The notes: generated from the sequence alone by a model not told the origin. DNA of 64,000 nt from Bacillus sp. T33-2 (GCF_002860205.1 NZ_PGVB01000013.1:117685-181684); one strand, 5' to 3'; shown: positions 38,060 to 46,985, numbered from the stretch's first letter. A program made the numbers and translations.

Positions 38060-38129
38060 GTGTATATAAAATATCAAGTGTTTCCACGCAATAGCCAGCC
38101 AATCAGTTTTACAGGCAATTGGCCTACCT

Positions 38130-38255
38130 GGCTAATAAATCTGCCGGAGTGGCTAATAAACGGCCTGTTTTCGCTAATATGTTAAAGAATCAGGCTAATA
38201 TATGAAAGTTTCAGGCTAATAAGCAGCAGAAACTGGCTAATAAGACGTTATTACG
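38130..38255. repeat. array of six exact 21-bp units (array 2)
   Basis: Units begin GGCTAATAA or close variants at 38130, 38151, 38172, 38193, 38214 and 38235. Nine bases are conserved, twelve vary freely. A one-base-shifted GGCTGC follows the last unit. It fills most of the tdk-prfA gap, between the tdk terminator and the prfA promoter. The core differs from that of arrays 1 and 3 but the period is identical. Confidence 0.85.
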
Positions 38256-38289
38256 GCTGCTTCAGATATACGGGTTTCCCTGAATGGCT

Positions 38290-38318
38290 TTGACGGTCGT
38301 ACAAGCGTGTACTATAAT
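38290..38318 (+). promoter_or_regulatory. prfA promoter
   Basis: TTGACG (38290-38295) and TATAAT (38313-38318) are 17 nt apart, directly after array 2. Confidence 0.8.
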
Positions 38319-38404
38319 TAGAATGTTATGGATTAATAATCAACCGATTCCCCGAGGATAGATTTTCGATCGTCTTTATATATAAAAAATATGAGGTGAA
38401 GGCC

Positions 38405-39475
38405 ATGTTTGACCGTCTTCAAGCAGTTGAGGATCGTTACGAAAAATTAAATGAGCTGTTAAGCGACCCAGATATCGTCAATAATCCGGCCAAGCTCCGC
38501 GAATATTCAAAGGAGCAGTCCGATATTCAGGAAACTGTTGCTGTCTACCGGGAATATAAAGAGGCCCGTGAACAGTATAAAGATGCCAAAGCCATGCTTG
38601 ATGAAAAGCTGGATGCAGATATGAGAGAAATGGTCAAAGAAGAAATCAGCGAACTCGAGGAGCAGATAGAAGAGCTTGAGGCAAGCCTGAAAGTGCTTCT
38701 TTCACCAAAAGACCCTAATGATGACAAAAACGTAATCATGGAAATCCGGGGAGCTGCGGGTGGAGACGAAGCAGCTTTGTTTGCAGGCGACCTGTACCGC
38801 ATGTACAGCCGCTATGCTGAGGCGCAGGGCTGGAAGATTGAGGTTATGGACCAGACATCTACTGGCATCGGCGGTTTTAAAGAGATCATCTTCATGGTGA
38901 ATGGTAAAGGTGCTTATTCCAAATTAAAGTTTGAAAATGGGGCACACCGTGTCCAGCGGGTACCAGAAACAGAATCCGGCGGACGTATTCATACATCAAC
39001 AGCAACGGTCGCATGCCTTCCGGAAGCCGAAGATGTGGATATCGAAATCCATGATAAGGATATCCGCTTTGACGCCTTTGCTTCCAGCGGCGCCGGCGGC
39101 CAGAGTGTTAACACCACCATGTCAGCCGTACGATTGACACATATCCCGACTGGAATTGTTGTAACCAGCCAGGATGAAAGATCCCAGCATAAAAACAAGG
39201 ATAGGGCGATGAAAGTCCTTCGTGCCCGTGTCTATGACAAGTTTCAGCAGGAAGCCCAGGCGGAGTATGACCAGGTGCGTAAATCGGCAGTAGGGACAGG
39301 CGACCGTTCTGAGCGCATCAGGACGTACAACTTCCCGCAAAACCGGGTAACCGACCACCGTATCGGATTGACCCTCCAAAAGCTTGACCAAATCCTACAG
39401 GGGAAAATGGATGATATCATTGATGCCCTGATCCTTGAGGACCAGTCCAGCAGGATGGAGAACTCAGGCGCATGA
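38405..39475 (+). CDS. prfA: peptide chain release factor 1
   Basis: Recognises UAA and UAG stop codons and triggers peptidyl-tRNA hydrolysis. The 356-residue protein has the universal GGQ loop ([13 protein letters not shown]) and the codon-reading domain around [22 protein letters not shown], which includes the family PxT-like region. The ATG at 38405 is chosen because GAGGTGA is about 8 nt upstream; the GTG at 38396 lies within that site. prmC overlaps its stop codon, which couples the factor to the enzyme that methylates it. Confidence 0.97.
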   Translation: MFDRLQAVEDRYEKLNELLSDPDIVNNPAKLREYSKEQSDIQETVAVYREYKEAREQYKDAKAMLDEKLDADMREMVKEEISELEEQIEELEASLKVLLSPKDPNDDKNVIMEIRGAAGGDEAALFAGDLYRMYSRYAEAQGWKIEVMDQTSTGIGGFKEIIFMVNGKGAYSKLKFENGAHRVQRVPETESGGRIHTSTATVACLPEAEDVDIEIHDKDIRFDAFASSGAGGQSVNTTMSAVRLTHIPTGIVVTSQDERSQHKNKDRAMKVLRARVYDKFQQEAQAEYDQVRKSAVGTGDRSERIRTYNFPQNRVTDHRIGLTLQKLDQILQGKMDDIIDALILEDQSSRMENSGA

Positions 39476-40335
39476 GTAAAAAAATATATGAAGCCCTCAA
39501 CTGGGCTTCTTCTTTTTTAAAAGAAAAGCAACGGGATGAAAATGCCGGGGAATTGTTGCTGCGCCACATCACGGGAATGAACAGGGCGAAGCTGTTTTCC
39601 GAGCTTCGGGCCGGTCTGAAGCCAGAGGAGTGGACCCGATTCCAGGAGGCAGTAATCCGCCACCATAATGGTGTCCCCGTTCAATACATTATCGGCACTG
39701 AGGATTTTTATGGACGGGTCTTTGAGGTAAATGATGCTGTTTTGATTCCACGGCCGGAAACGGAAGAGCTGGTTTTGGGAACATTGAAACGCTTGCACAC
39801 CATGTTCGGCAGTAAGGAACAATTACAGATTGCTGACATTGGGACCGGCAGCGGGGCAATTGCTGTAACCCTGAAGCTGGAGAGGCCGCAACTAGCGGTC
39901 ACTGCTTCCGATTTGTCAGCTGATGCCCTTGCTGTAGCACAAAAAAATGCAGCCAGGCTTGGAGCAAAAATAGAATTTGTCCACGGCAATCTTCTCCAGC
40001 CTTTCATTGCGGCAGGCCGGAAATTTGACGCTGTCATATCCAATCCGCCTTACATTCCTGTGGGGGACAGGGAATGGATGTCCGAAGTGGTGACCGGACA
40101 GGAACCCCATCTGGCTTTATTCGCTGGTCAAGATGGCCTCGACCTTTACCGCCGTTTTATGGAAGAGCTGCCGCTTGTTTTAAAAAACAAAGCACTGGTT
40201 GGATTTGAAATTGGTGCCGGACAGAGTAAGGATGTCAAAGAATTGTTGAGAAAAGCATTCCCGCAAGCATTAATTGATGTAGTTTACGACATAAACGGCA
40301 AAGACCGCATGGTATTCGCCGAACTAAATGGATAG
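39472..40335 (+). CDS. prmC: release factor glutamine N5-methyltransferase
   Basis: Methylates the glutamine of the GGQ motif of release factors using S-adenosylmethionine. The 287-residue protein has an N-terminal helical domain (about 1-80) and a Rossmann methyltransferase domain with [15 protein letters not shown] and the catalytic NPPY in [12 protein letters not shown]. It starts inside the prfA stop (ATGA overlap). Its neighbour prfA encodes the substrate. A terminator follows. Confidence 0.96.
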   Translation: MSKKIYEALNWASSFLKEKQRDENAGELLLRHITGMNRAKLFSELRAGLKPEEWTRFQEAVIRHHNGVPVQYIIGTEDFYGRVFEVNDAVLIPRPETEELVLGTLKRLHTMFGSKEQLQIADIGTGSGAIAVTLKLERPQLAVTASDLSADALAVAQKNAARLGAKIEFVHGNLLQPFIAAGRKFDAVISNPPYIPVGDREWMSEVVTGQEPHLALFAGQDGLDLYRRFMEELPLVLKNKALVGFEIGAGQSKDVKELLRKAFPQALIDVVYDINGKDRMVFAELNG

Positions 40336-40339
40336 ACAG

Positions 40340-40367
40340 CCTTCAGGGAATGGACCTGAAGGTTTTT
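40340..40367 (+). terminator. prfA-prmC terminator
   Basis: CCTTCAGG (40340-40347) pairs with CCTGAAGG (40355-40362), then five T. Confidence 0.85.
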
Positions 40368-40446
40368 CTTTTAAACATTTAAACTTGGTAGTTTAAGAAT
40401 CTATTAACCTGTCCACACTATTGCTATTGAGGGGATGGTGTGAGAT

Positions 40447-41190
40447 ATGAAAAAGAACACGGCGGCAACGCTATATTTAATTATATTATCCATAGGCACA
40501 ATGCTTAGCTTATATATACCAAAAAATGAAGCAATCGCCGAAGGGTCGGTAGTCATTCCTAATGAAGCGATCCGGCTTAGGATCCTCGCTGACAGTGATG
40601 CAGAACAGGATCAGGCGATCAAACGGAAAGTCAGGGACGCGGTCAACAGGGAAATAACTAAATGGGTTGAGGATTTAACTTCGATAGAGGACGCACGCAG
40701 CATTATCCGTTCCAGTCTCCCTCAAATACAGGCAATCGCTGAACACGTGGTTAAAGCTGAAGGAAGCACGCAAAACGTAAAGGCAGAGTTTGACAGGGTA
40801 CAGTTCCCGACAAAATTATACGGACAGTTTTTGTACCCGGCCGGAGAATATGAAGCCATTTTGATTACCCTTGGTGAGGGAAAAGGCGCTAACTGGTGGT
40901 GTGTCCTGTTTCCACCGCTTTGCTTCCTCGACTTTTCAAACGGTGTTGCCGTAAGCGAAGGATTTGAAGAAGAGCAGCCGGCATCACAAAAGAAGGAAGC
41001 TGAAACCCCTGCTGCTGAATCGGAGGATATGAAAAAGGCAGCGGATGCAGGCACGGGCAGCCCTGTTACAGTCAAGAAGAAAACATCAAAACAAGAGGGA
41101 GCCAAACAGCCTCCGGTGTATGAAAAAAATGATGAACAATCTGTTGAGGTCAGGTTTTTCATTGCTGACCTATGGCAGAAACTGAAGTAA
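40447..41190 (+). CDS. spoIIR: stage II sporulation protein R
   Basis: Signal protein made in the forespore under sigma-F; it is exported and activates SpoIIGA so that pro-sigma-E is processed in the mother cell. The 247-residue protein has an N-terminal signal segment (about 7-24), then the conserved IPNEAIRLRILADSDAEQDQAIKRKVRDAV block and the WWCVLFPPLCFLDFSNG motif. A variable low-complexity insert rich in Glu, Lys, Ala and Pro (about 178-225) precedes the conserved end VRFFIADLWQKLK. That insert makes it longer than the B. subtilis protein. Confidence 0.95.
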   Translation: MKKNTAATLYLIILSIGTMLSLYIPKNEAIAEGSVVIPNEAIRLRILADSDAEQDQAIKRKVRDAVNREITKWVEDLTSIEDARSIIRSSLPQIQAIAEHVVKAEGSTQNVKAEFDRVQFPTKLYGQFLYPAGEYEAILITLGEGKGANWWCVLFPPLCFLDFSNGVAVSEGFEEEQPASQKKEAETPAAESEDMKKAADAGTGSPVTVKKKTSKQEGAKQPPVYEKNDEQSVEVRFFIADLWQKLK

Positions 41191-41191
41191 C

Positions 41192-41221
41192 AAAGCGCTG
41201 TGATATCGCAGCGCTTTTTTT
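41192..41221 (+). terminator. spoIIR terminator
   Basis: AAAGCGCTG (41192-41200) pairs with CAGCGCTTT (41209-41217), with a long T-run. Confidence 0.85.
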
Positions 41222-41240
41222 CGCGTGTGGCGTTTGTTTA

Positions 41241-41582
41241 TCAAATATTCGTGGCATAGCGGCCATCGGGAATTTTATTCAGCATTACATGGATTGAAAC
41301 AGGTTGGTGTCCCCGTATTTTTAAAGGCTAATTGTTCTTCTCCATTACAATGTACGGCTTCGTTGCTGGAGACCTTGGTTTCGGCACCATCGACTGTAAA
41401 TGTTCCTTCACCGGAAAGTACCAGCAAATACACATCGGTTCCAGGATGGTTATGGGCAGGCAGCTCCTGGCCAGGCAAAAAGTTCAACATAAAAACGGTG
41501 CTGTCCCCCCTTTTGAAATAATCCTCTTTGTGAACCGGTTTTCACTATATTCCTGAAAATTTACAAGTGCCTTCTTTTCCAT
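41241..41582 (-). pseudogene. cupin-domain protein gene with two compensating frameshifts
   Basis: On the minus strand an ATG at 41582 (GAGGG upstream) opens MEKKALVNFQEYSENRFTKR, which hits a stop after a run of six G (41505-41510). One base out of frame the protein continues as VFMLNFLPGQELPAHNHPGTD ... VYLLVLSGEGTFTVDGAE, the cupin metal motif. At about 41304-41314 the frame changes again and ends PVSIHVMLNKIPDGRYATNI at 41241. The two shifts cancel, so an ancestral protein of 113 residues is evident. Either the gene is decayed or the assembly has two small indels; the first lies in a homopolymer. Function unknown; small cupins of this kind bind metal. Confidence 0.8.
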
Positions 41583-41812
41583 TTGTATCCCTCTTTCGTT
41601 TTTAAAATCGTTACTGCTCAAGTATAAAAAAGCATGGATTGCCTGGAGTGAAGTGAATCACTTATTAAAAATGGCATGCGTTCTCTATTCAGAAGGTAGG
41701 CAAATTTTCACCAAACCAATTTGGAAAATTAGGAAAGTGAGGAAAAACAGCAGGTATTTTTACCAGTAATATTACAATTATAGGACACACAGGTAACAAT
41801 CTCTTTTCTTTG

Positions 41813-41838
41813 GTTTTAGAAGAACAAGAAGCGGATAT
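41813..41838 (+). promoter_or_regulatory. candidate sigma-B promoter of the gsiB-like gene
   Basis: GTTTTA (41813-41818) and GGATAT (41833-41838), 14 nt apart, each differ by one base from the sigma-B consensus (GTTTAA, GGGTAT). gsiB of B. subtilis is a strong sigma-B gene. No other feature is seen between 41583 and 41812. Confidence 0.6.
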
Positions 41839-41878
41839 TGTGTGAGTGTAACAAAAATCCCATAAAGGAGTGACCGAC

Positions 41879-42346
41879 ATGGCAAATAAGAATAACGACG
41901 ACAAAATGTCACGCGAAGAGAGAGGCCGCAAAGGCGGAGAAGCAACCAGTGAAACTCATGGCAGAGAGTTCTACCAGGAAATCGGCCGCAAAGGCGGAGA
42001 GGCAACAGCTGAAAGCCATGACAAGGAATTCTATCAGGAAATCGGCCGCAAAGGCGGAGAGGCAACAGCTGAAAGCCATGACAAGGAATTCTATCAGGAA
42101 ATTGGCCGCAAAGGCGGAGAGGCAACATCTGAGAACCATGACAAGGAATTCTATCAGGAAATTGGCCGCAAAGGCGGAGAAACAACATCTGAGAACCATG
42201 ATAAGGAATTCTATCAGGAAATCGGCCGCAAAGGCGGAGAAGCAACCCGCGATAAGCATGGCGATGATTTCTATGAGGAAATCGGTGAAAAAGGCGGAGA
42301 ATCAAGAAACAATAACAATAGCGGAAATTCAAGAAATAACGACTAA
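41879..42346 (+). CDS. gsiB: GsiB-like KGG-repeat stress protein
   Basis: A very hydrophilic, glycine-rich protein of 155 residues made of 20-residue repeats with the consensus IGRKGGEATSENHDKEFYQE. This is the KGG motif of B. subtilis general stress protein GsiB, related to plant group 1 LEA proteins that protect against water loss. At least six repeats are seen, with an Asn-rich tail (RNNNNSGNSRNND). The ATG at 41879 has AAAGGAG 9 nt upstream. A sigma-B-like promoter lies before it. The gene is not at this place in B. subtilis, so it has been moved or gained. Confidence 0.9.
   Translation: MANKNNDDKMSREERGRKGGEATSETHGREFYQEIGRKGGEATAESHDKEFYQEIGRKGGEATAESHDKEFYQEIGRKGGEATSENHDKEFYQEIGRKGGETTSENHDKEFYQEIGRKGGEATRDKHGDDFYEEIGEKGGESRNNNNSGNSRNND
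41922..42301 (+). repeat. 60-bp in-frame tandem repeats of the gsiB-like gene
   Basis: The unit starting near GGCCGCAAAGGCGGAGA recurs every 60 bp exactly, about six times. The central copies (41982-42161) are nearly identical at the DNA level, which points to recent expansion or homogenisation; outer copies have diverged. Confidence 0.9.
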
Positions 42347-42369
42347 TAATACATTGCAAGATTGACATA

Positions 42370-42406
42370 CGGCAGCTCCACGCCAGGGCTGCCGAGTTTA
42401 TTTTTT
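42370..42406 (+). terminator. gsiB-like gene terminator
   Basis: CGGCAGC (42370-42376) pairs with GCTGCCG (42388-42394), then AGTTTATTTTTT. Confidence 0.8.
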
Positions 42407-42429
42407 AGCAGATCGCCCATGACCTTTCT

Positions 42430-42712
42430 TGTGGATAACACCTCAGTTTCGGCCCGTCCGCTAAAAAATGTGGATATATCCACAAAGTTATCCACCGATT
42501 GCCTGTTTTTATTCACAATTTGTGGATAAAAACTTGTGTTCCCATTCATCTTCTTTTATACTTTCATAGAAAATAATTTACATATCCGGTTAACATAGAG
42601 GATTAATGGACTAGTTTAAGGGTCGATTGGCCTAAAAATAAAAGGTGGATTACATGCAGACTACAATCTGGACGGTGGATAGTTCTGTGGATAATTTAAT
42701 AACATATCCACA
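42430..42712. promoter_or_regulatory. DnaA-box cluster at ywlC
   Basis: Three perfect boxes (TTATCCACA) lie on the minus strand at 42430-42438, 42521-42529 and 42686-42694. Four more have one mismatch: 42469-42477, 42476-42484 (together the palindrome TGTGGATATATCCACA), 42488-42496 and 42704-42712. The cluster spans the ywlC upstream region and first codons. B. subtilis is known to have DnaA-binding clusters outside oriC, one of them at ywlC. Confidence 0.88.
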
Positions 42713-43694
42713 AATCCAACAGGCAGCACAATTTTTAAAACAGAATGAAGTTGTAGCGTTTCCGACAGAGACGGTGTACGGACTGGGGGGAAATGCTGAA
42801 AGCGATGAAGCAGTCGCGAAAATATATGAGGCGAAAGGAAGGCCTGGGGATAATCCGCTTATCATTCATATTTCTGACAGGCAGCAATTGAATTCTTTTG
42901 TAGAAGAGATACCGGAAAAAGCATCTCGATTGATGGACGAGTTTTGGCCTGGCCCGTTAACGGTCATTTTAAATAAGAAGGAAGCCCGGCTGTCAGACAA
43001 GGCTACCGTCGGCCTGGCAACGGTTGCGGTCAGAATGCCGGACCATCCTGTTGCACTTGCAATCATTAAGGCGTGCGGCCTCCCGATAGCCGCTCCAAGC
43101 GCCAATATGTCAGGCCGTCCCAGCCCTACGACGGCAGCCCATGTCGCTGAAGATCTCAATGGCCGGATCGCCGCCATTGTGGATGGCGGCCCGACAGGCG
43201 TTGGAGTTGAATCGACTGTTGTCGACTGTACCGAAGAAATTCCGGTTGTGTTAAGGCCGGGCGGGATTACAGCTGAGCAGCTTGCGGCTGTTGTCGGTGA
43301 GATCCGGATGGATCCAGCTTTATCGGATAAAACGAAAGCACCCAAAGCGCCCGGGATGAAGTATCGTCATTACGCCCCGAATGCCCCTCTTTATCTTGTA
43401 GATTCCAGCAGGGAAAAAATCCAGCAGCTAATAAATGAAAAACGGAGAGAGGGGCTTCTGGTGGGCATGCTGACGACTGAAGAAAACCAAGCCTTTTACG
43501 ATGCGGATAAGGTAATAGCCTGCGGGTCGCGCAGCCGGCTTGAAACTGTGGCAGGCTCTTTATACGAAACATTAAGGGCTTTTAATGACTCCCCGGTCAA
43601 TATTATTTTCGGAGAAGTTTTCCCTGAACATGGTCTGGGCAATGCTATCATGAACCGCCTTAAAAAAGCATCGGGCCAGCCCGTGATTTCCTGA
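42654..43694 (+). CDS. ywlC: L-threonylcarbamoyladenylate synthase (Sua5/YwlC type)
   Basis: Makes threonylcarbamoyl-AMP from threonine, bicarbonate and ATP for the t6A modification of ANN-decoding tRNAs. The 346-residue protein has the YrdC domain (about 20-210; VVAFPTETVYGLGGNA, EAKGRPGDNPLI, GLPIAAPSANMSGRPSPT) and the C-terminal Sua5 domain reached through KAPGMKYRHYAPNAPL. Length equals that of B. subtilis YwlC. The ATG at 42654 follows AAAGGTGG by 5 nt; the GTG at 42645 overlaps that site. DnaA boxes extend into its first 20 codons. Confidence 0.95.
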   Translation: MQTTIWTVDSSVDNLITYPQIQQAAQFLKQNEVVAFPTETVYGLGGNAESDEAVAKIYEAKGRPGDNPLIIHISDRQQLNSFVEEIPEKASRLMDEFWPGPLTVILNKKEARLSDKATVGLATVAVRMPDHPVALAIIKACGLPIAAPSANMSGRPSPTTAAHVAEDLNGRIAAIVDGGPTGVGVESTVVDCTEEIPVVLRPGGITAEQLAAVVGEIRMDPALSDKTKAPKAPGMKYRHYAPNAPLYLVDSSREKIQQLINEKRREGLLVGMLTTEENQAFYDADKVIACGSRSRLETVAGSLYETLRAFNDSPVNIIFGEVFPEHGLGNAIMNRLKKASGQPVIS

Positions 43695-43775
43695 TTGCAA
43701 AACGGATCTTTAATCAAAGTTTTCCCGGGTTTCCATCGTATTTCGGGAAATGCTTATTAAATTCTAAAACCCTGC

Positions 43776-43804
43776 GGACTTGCATATGCTGAAATAGCAA
43801 GTCC
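43776..43804 (+). promoter_or_regulatory. hairpin abutting the mntP Shine-Dalgarno
   Basis: GGACTTGC (43776-43783) pairs perfectly with GCAAGTCC (43797-43804); the GGGGGG ribosome site follows two bases later. It might affect translation. No yybP-ykoY manganese riboswitch was recognised. Confidence 0.4.
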
Positions 43805-43819
43805 ATGGGGGGCGAACGA

Positions 43820-44374
43820 ATGGCAGCAATGTTCGGTGAATTATTTACACTCATACTGATGGCCTTTGCGCTGGGGATGGACGCATTTTCAGTGGGCCTC
43901 GGTATGGGCATGTTCAGGCTTACACGCCGGCAAATATTTAAAATAGGGATCACGATTGGTTTGTTCCACGTTTGGATGCCGCTCGCTGGCATTATTGCCG
44001 GCAGGTTTTTATCAGAGCAATTCGGCGCGGTTGCAGGTTTATTAGGCGGGTTGTTGCTTGTCATTCTTGGTGTGCAGATGATATGGTCCGGCTTTAAAGA
44101 AGATGAAACGAGCCTGATTACACCAGTTGGAAGAGGCCTGCTGGTGTTTGCTTTGAGTGTCAGCCTTGACAGCTTTTCTGTTGGTTTGACACTTGGAATT
44201 TATGGTGCAAAGACCGTCCTGGTGCTTGTTTGTTTTGGTGCTGCAGCAACGATCCTGACTTGGACAGGTCTATTGGTAGGCAGGAGGGTGCAGGGCTGGA
44301 TGGGCGTCTACAGCGAAGCACTTGGGGGAAGCATCCTGCTTGCTTTTGGCATAAAACTTCTGCTCCCTATGTAA
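43820..44374 (+). CDS. mntP: manganese efflux pump MntP
   Basis: Inner-membrane Mn2+ exporter of 184 residues, six hydrophobic helices arranged as two similar halves. The conserved aspartates sit in [15 protein letters not shown] (first half) and [15 protein letters not shown] (second half), the family signature. The ATG at 43820 is preferred since GGGGGG lies 7 nt upstream; an ATG at 43805 precedes that site. It follows ywlC as ywlD does in B. subtilis. Confidence 0.94.
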   Translation: MAAMFGELFTLILMAFALGMDAFSVGLGMGMFRLTRRQIFKIGITIGLFHVWMPLAGIIAGRFLSEQFGAVAGLLGGLLLVILGVQMIWSGFKEDETSLITPVGRGLLVFALSVSLDSFSVGLTLGIYGAKTVLVLVCFGAAATILTWTGLLVGRRVQGWMGVYSEALGGSILLAFGIKLLLPM

Positions 44375-44399
44375 CAGATTATAAGAAAAATACACTTAT

Positions 44400-44427
44400 G
44401 GCGCCTTTACGAAAAGGTGTCTTTTTT
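44400..44427 (+). terminator. mntP terminator
   Basis: GGCGCCTTT pairs with AAAGGTGTC (two G-U pairs), followed by a run of T. Confidence 0.75.
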
Positions 44428-44520
44428 TTAAAATATGCTATGAACATTTTGAAAAATTTAACAAGCATTTCTATGAAAATGGCGAAAGATGTCATAAAAT
44501 AAAATAAAGGAGGTTTCCGA

Positions 44521-44955
44521 ATGACTCGCATTTTGTTTGTATGTACCGGGAATACCTGCCGGAGCCCGATGGCCGAAGCGTTATTAAACAGCAAAAAGAT
44601 TCCAGGAGTCGAGGTAAAGTCAGCAGGGGTGTATGCGGTGAGCGGCAGCGACGCGTCGCCAAATGCGAAAATTGTCATGCATGAAAACCAGCTGGCCCAT
44701 AATCATCGGTCAACATTGTTGACAGAAAAGGAAGTAGAGTGGGCGACATTAATTTTGACGATGACGTCAAGCCATAAAGCAGCAGTAGTAAGCAGCTTTC
44801 CGCATTCAGCCGGGAAAACCTTTACCCTTAAGGAATTTGCCGGGGATAAAAACAATCCGGACATCGGTGATCCATTTGGTGGAACGGTCGATATATATAG
44901 AGCAGCATATTATGAAATAAAAGAAGCGATAGAAAAGGCACTTGAAAAATTTTGA
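44521..44955 (+). CDS. ywlE: protein-arginine phosphatase YwlE
   Basis: Removes phosphate from arginine residues tagged by McsB, opposing the ClpCP degradation mark. It belongs to the low-molecular-weight protein tyrosine phosphatases: P-loop CTGNTCRS with nucleophile Cys8, and the general acid Asp in IGDPFGG. Thr in the P-loop (Thr12) in place of the usual Ile/Val/Leu is the known determinant of phosphoarginine specificity. The length is 144 residues. AAAGGAGG precedes the ATG. The chemoreceptor gene begins 25 nt after its stop. Confidence 0.94.
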   Translation: MTRILFVCTGNTCRSPMAEALLNSKKIPGVEVKSAGVYAVSGSDASPNAKIVMHENQLAHNHRSTLLTEKEVEWATLILTMTSSHKAAVVSSFPHSAGKTFTLKEFAGDKNNPDIGDPFGGTVDIYRAAYYEIKEAIEKALEKF

Positions 44956-44980
44956 GGGGCTAAAGCAGGGGGAGACAGCA

Positions 44981-46276
44981 TTGGACACCAAAAAAAGCTA
45001 CCGGTTCGGGTTAAGAAAAAAGTTGGTTCTTTTTACAACAGCACTTGCATTGATCACGTACACGACAAGTGCATTTTGCATTTATTTTGTCTATCCGTTC
45101 ATTGAAGAAACCGTTAAAATGGATGAGGGGTTGTTCATGATCATTACCCTTATCCTTGGAATTATCTGGTCGGGGATCCTCGCTTTCTTTGCGGCAGGGC
45201 TGATTATTAAACCATTGCAAAAACTTGAAGGCGCTGCGATTAAAGCAGCCCATGGGGAAATCAGCGAAGACACGGAGCTGTCGAAGTCCGATGACGAAAT
45301 CCGGTCCCTGGGCATTGCTTTCAATGATATGCTTGCCAATTTAAGAGAAATGGTCCATCAAATTGACGTCAATTTCAATGAAACCAATAAAACTGTCGTT
45401 TCGATTTCAGAGCAGTCAGCAGCCGCTTCAGAACAGGCTAACGTCATCTCCTCAACGATAAGAGAAATTTCAGCCGGCGCGGACAACTCGGCAGCTTCGA
45501 TTCAAACAACGGCTGAGTCAGTGGATGAGGTCATTCAAATTGCCGAGGAAGTCCAGGAGAAAGCAAGGACATCTGAAACGATTTCGATTGAAATGGTCAA
45601 AGACCTTCAGGATTCAAAGGAAGCGATTCATTCGTTAATATCAGGGATTGGCCGGCTTGCGACCGATAACCGGGAATCGCTCCACACCGTCAGAACATTG
45701 GAAGCAAACGCAGTTGAAGTGGAACAGATCATTGCACTTGTCGGGGACATTGCCGCGCAGACGAACCTGCTCGCTCTAAACGCATCGATCGAAGCTGCCC
45801 GTGCCGGGGAACACGGAAAGGGATTTGCAGTAGTCGCTGAGGAGGTCAGGAAATTGGCCGACGAAAGTGCTAAAGCTGTCCAGGGGATTTCATCTTTGAT
45901 CCAGAATATCCAGACTGGCGTACGAAATGTCGTCAGCCAAATTGAAAAACAGGTCGAAACAGCCAATGAAGAAGCCATCAAAGGTGAAAAAACGAATAAG
46001 GTTATCGAAGAAATGACAAAAACGATTAATGAAATGGCAGATGTGATCCATACCATTTCCTCAATCGTAGACCGGCAGATGGAGAGCATCCAGCATACAT
46101 CGACACAATCACAGGAAGTCGCAGCAATTGCCGAAGAAACATCCGCGGGGGCAGCACATGTCGCGTCGGCTGCCGAGCAGCAGACGTCTGTCATTGAAAA
46201 CGTCGAACATCTGGCAGTCGAATTGCGTACCCACGCGGAAAAACTTAAAGGAACGATTACCCGGTTCAAGATATAG
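44981..46276 (+). CDS. methyl-accepting chemotaxis protein without a periplasmic sensor
   Basis: A chemoreceptor of 431 residues. Two membrane helices (about 16-38 and 52-76) are separated by only about 14 residues, so there is no external ligand domain. A HAMP domain follows (about 75-130), then the signalling coiled coil with the hairpin tip [37 protein letters not shown], well conserved. Signals are probably sensed in the membrane or cytoplasm (inference). The TTG at 44981 has GGGGGAG 8 nt upstream. It is inserted between ywlE and rpiB relative to B. subtilis. Confidence 0.9.
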   Translation: MDTKKSYRFGLRKKLVLFTTALALITYTTSAFCIYFVYPFIEETVKMDEGLFMIITLILGIIWSGILAFFAAGLIIKPLQKLEGAAIKAAHGEISEDTELSKSDDEIRSLGIAFNDMLANLREMVHQIDVNFNETNKTVVSISEQSAAASEQANVISSTIREISAGADNSAASIQTTAESVDEVIQIAEEVQEKARTSETISIEMVKDLQDSKEAIHSLISGIGRLATDNRESLHTVRTLEANAVEVEQIIALVGDIAAQTNLLALNASIEAARAGEHGKGFAVVAEEVRKLADESAKAVQGISSLIQNIQTGVRNVVSQIEKQVETANEEAIKGEKTNKVIEEMTKTINEMADVIHTISSIVDRQMESIQHTSTQSQEVAAIAEETSAGAAHVASAAEQQTSVIENVEHLAVELRTHAEKLKGTITRFKI

Positions 46277-46308
46277 CATATAAGATAAAATTATTATTGA
46301 GTAATCTG

Positions 46309-46333
46309 GCTCCCTGCTGACGCAGGGAGCTTT
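46309..46333 (+). terminator. chemoreceptor gene terminator
   Basis: GCTCCCTGC (46309-46317) pairs perfectly with GCAGGGAGC (46322-46330); the T-run is short. Confidence 0.7.
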
Positions 46334-46459
46334 CGCATTTTATTACTGCCCTACGCCGGCCGGCAAGTTTTCTTTATAAATTCACACGGATATGAGAAAA
46401 TAATGGTATAAATTGTCCGCCCGTATCTGGTGCCTGGCTTGAAAGAGGAGGAACGTCTG

Positions 46460-46903
46460 ATGAAAATAGCAATTGCTTCCGACCACGGTGGTTTAAACAT
46501 TCGAGAGGAAATTAAAAATTTAATGGACGAACTGGAAATTCAATACGAAGATTTTGGCTGTGAATGTAATACCTCCGTCGATTATCCCGATTATGCACTG
46601 CCTGTCGCACAAAAAGTGGCAAACGGCGAGTTTGACAGAGGCATTTTAATTTGCGGTACAGGAATCGGCATGAGCATAGCTGCCAACAAAGTAAAAGGCA
46701 TTCGCTGTGCCCTCGTACATGATGTATTCAGTGCAAAAGCAACCCGCCAGCATAATGACAGCAACATCCTTGCAATGGGGGAGCGTGTAATCGGCCCGGG
46801 ACTGGCCAGGGAAATCGCGAAGACATGGCTGACAACAGAGTTTGAAGGCGGCCGCCATGTGAACAGGGTAGAGAAAATCACAAATTACGAGACTAAAGAA
46901 TAG
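46460..46903 (+). CDS. rpiB: ribose-5-phosphate isomerase B
   Basis: Interconverts ribose 5-phosphate and ribulose 5-phosphate. The 147-residue protein has the RpiB signatures IAIASDHGGLNIREEI at the N-terminus, the catalytic Cys65 in GILICGTGIGMSIAANK, and the phosphate-binding HDVFSAKATRQHNDSNILAMG. The ATG at 46460 is the family start with AGGAGG 8 nt upstream. It equals ywlF of B. subtilis. Confidence 0.94.
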   Translation: MKIAIASDHGGLNIREEIKNLMDELEIQYEDFGCECNTSVDYPDYALPVAQKVANGEFDRGILICGTGIGMSIAANKVKGIRCALVHDVFSAKATRQHNDSNILAMGERVIGPGLAREIAKTWLTTEFEGGRHVNRVEKITNYETKE

Positions 46904-46985
46904 CTTGTAATCCGCAACTTGGTGAGGCGCGATTTAATTTGGGAACATCACAAGCTATCAAACCCATCCTGGAGGGATAGTCATC

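Noticed and set aside
41778..42368. Long minus-strand frame opposite the gsiB-like gene
   Set aside because: Its repeats are the shadow of the 60-bp coding repeats; no Shine-Dalgarno and no family likeness.
43695..43819. yybP-ykoY manganese riboswitch before mntP
   Set aside because: Only a single short hairpin is present; the conserved loops of that riboswitch were not seen.
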